A stretch of DNA of 14,314 nucleotides from Planctomycetota bacterium (GTDB taxonomy: Bacteria; Planctomycetota; SZUA-567), in contig JAJBTL010000278.1 of assembly GCA_020860865.1 (NCBI GenBank), forward strand, positions 1-14,314. The letters are read 5' to 3'. The notes under the pieces are model-generated. The model was not told the DNA's origin and ran no database searches. It saw only the letters and a program-made list of their open reading frames with translations. Within the stretch, counting starts at the first letter, position 1, and the number at the start of each line of letters is the position of its first letter. Positions 13,037-14,314 of this stretch are shown here, in pieces. The translations under genes and the position numbers were made by a program.

Positions 13037-14314
13037 ATGAAAAAGCGGAAACCGTCACGTCTGAATCCGGGCTACCTCGCCCTGCGCCACGCCGGCATGA
13101 TCTTCATGTGCGTGGCTCTCGGCGTGTTGGGCGGGCTTGTCGTCAGGACGTTTTTCCAGCCCACCCGCTACCGCGCCGCCACCAGCGTCGATGCCGCCGT
13201 CATGCCGCCGGACGCCGCCGGCGAGTTCGATTGGAACGAACAGCTCCGCGAATGGCGCTTCATGCTGACGAACCGCCGCGACCAGGGCCTTCTCAGCGTC
13301 AACCTCCGCCACGTTGTCAAGCTGGCGGTGACGCAGGACCTTCTCCTCGACACCGGCACCCTCCCGGACCGCTTGGCGCGTCTGGAAGAGGGGGAACTCG
13401 TCTCCACCCTGCTCTTGCCGTTCCCCGCCGTTACGCCGTACACGCCGCATCGCCTCGTCCATCTGGACGACATTGCCCTGAACCTCGATATCCAGTCCCT
13501 GGCCGCCATCGTTGCCGATTTGCAGCCGCCGCCGGATGCCAGCGGCTGGGACTTCTCCTTTTTCCAAAGCGAACCGATCCTCGCCGCCCGGGACGGCATC
13601 ATTGTCAACCCGGGTCCGGAAGACCGGTACTTCCGCGTCTTCTACGCCCTCGCCGCCGCCATGAATCCGAACCGCCCGCCGGCCACGCCCCTGGAAGCGT
13701 GGAAAAACGCCGTCGCCACCGTGTCCGAACGGCTCCGGCTTGAACTGGAACTGCCCGGCGCCGGCGGCTTCGGCCATACCGCCATGCGGGAACTGGTCAG
13801 GGAAATCGTCGCCATCCCCGCCCTTGTCGCGAACGGCCTCTACGCCACCTCGGACTGGCTGCCCGGCGACGGGTCGGACGAGGAACCGGTCCAGTCGTGG
13901 ATAAATCAATGGGCCAGGAACACCACGGTCAACCTGGAACGGCTTAATGCCACCGGCGGCCTCGTCGAGGTGGCGATTGTCCAGGACCTCTATCCGCTCG
14001 AACATCCCCGGGACACCATCCTCACCCGGGTCGCCGCCCTCGCCTCCGCCACCCTCCTTGCCTATCTGGGCGCCCACGAACGGGAGGAAATCGTTCCTGT
14101 CGCGCCGGCCCCGGCCCCGGCGCCCGAAACCGACGCCGCCGACCCGACCGAACCGCAGCCGGAACCGCCCGCGCCGCCCGCGCCCGTCGAGTACCGGGAG
14201 GTCATCGACGACATTGCCAACCAGGCCAGGTTATCCCGCATCGCCATGCTTGAAGAGGCTGTCCGCATGGCCGAAATCGATCGGGACGCCGCCCTCCGCC
14301 AGCTCGACTCCGGC
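13037..14314 (+). CDS. Wzz-like polysaccharide chain-length or transport membrane protein, partial at the 3' end
   Basis: An open frame of 426 codons runs to the window end without a stop. It starts MKKRKPSRLNPGYLALRHAG, followed by a membrane helix (MIFMCVALGVLGGLVV, 21-36) and FFQPTRYRAATSV, a typical Wzz N-terminal layout. A long probably periplasmic region follows. A weaker hydrophobic segment lies near 333-345 (VAALASATLLAYL), then a Pro/Ala/Glu-rich stretch (about 352-390) and a charged helix at the edge. Wzz/GumC proteins set polymer length and couple to the export channel, which fits the Wza-like gene 59 nt upstream. The ribosome binding site is weak. The low-complexity insert after the second hydrophobic segment is unusual. 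The family call rests on N-terminus and context. Confidence 0.7.
   Translation, partial: MKKRKPSRLNPGYLALRHAGMIFMCVALGVLGGLVVRTFFQPTRYRAATSVDAAVMPPDAAGEFDWNEQLREWRFMLTNRRDQGLLSVNLRHVVKLAVTQDLLLDTGTLPDRLARLEEGELVSTLLLPFPAVTPYTPHRLVHLDDIALNLDIQSLAAIVADLQPPPDASGWDFSFFQSEPILAARDGIIVNPGPEDRYFRVFYALAAAMNPNRPPATPLEAWKNAVATVSERLRLELELPGAGGFGHTAMRELVREIVAIPALVANGLYATSDWLPGDGSDEEPVQSWINQWARNTTVNLERLNATGGLVEVAIVQDLYPLEHPRDTILTRVAALASATLLAYLGAHEREEIVPVAPAPAPAPETDAADPTEPQPEPPAPPAPVEYREVIDDIANQARLSRIAMLEEAVRMAEIDRDAALRQLDSG

Noticed and set aside
13055..14077. 340-codon minus-strand open frame
   Set aside because: Antisense to the Wzz-like frame, which has a start, membrane helix and downstream-of-Wza context; the minus-strand translation is Gly/Asp/Val low-information sequence.

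Overview
This is high-GC bacterial chromosomal DNA from a Gram-negative-type organism: it carries lipoprotein signal peptides, an outer-membrane polysaccharide export lipoprotein and periplasmic redox proteins. The CdsA C-terminus (GFGGVLDLTD in place of the classical GHGGILDRID) and the many Pro/Ala-rich proteins with exported N-termini suggest the PVC superphylum (Planctomycetota, Lentisphaerota or Kiritimatiellota). That placement is inference and no ribosomal marker is present to test it. There is no tRNA, rRNA, CRISPR array, transposase, integrase or recognisable defence locus.

Region 1 (1-3320) is read leftward. It holds a LacI-family regulator, then a strong sigma70-type promoter, a two-domain sugar ABC ATPase (RbsA/MglA type) and the first codons of its membrane permease. 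Three matching 20-bp dyads with a central CG lie around the promoter, and a weaker fourth lies upstream of the regulator gene. This fits a carbohydrate-uptake operon repressed by its adjacent regulator, perhaps through DNA looping. The first 60 bases look like a damaged contig end that breaks the permease.

Region 2 (3321-4328) is an AT-richer stretch of about 1 kb with no convincing gene. It holds a good orphan promoter, a near-perfect dyad and one doubtful 70-residue reading frame.

Region 3 (4329-6659) holds a Pro/Ala-rich lipoprotein frame, then a second Pro/Ala-rich frame in the same phase, separated only by an amber codon and three sense codons.

Region 4 (6704-8831) is a thiol-redox module. 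A leftward exported DUF1573-like protein with paired cysteines is divergent from an exported CxxC thioredoxin-like protein and an overlapping CcdA/DsbD-type membrane protein. The last two may be one gene broken or slipped at a T6 run. Immediately downstream, uppS and cdsA (8836-10726) supply undecaprenyl diphosphate and CDP-diacylglycerol for envelope synthesis.

Region 5 (10727-14314) starts with an extended -10 promoter, a possible 18-codon leader and a 58-residue basic protein whose stop codon lies in a textbook terminator. A polysaccharide export locus follows: a Wza-like lipoprotein and a Wzz-like membrane protein that runs off the window. UppS could supply the lipid carrier for that pathway, but the sequence shows only proximity, not a direct link.
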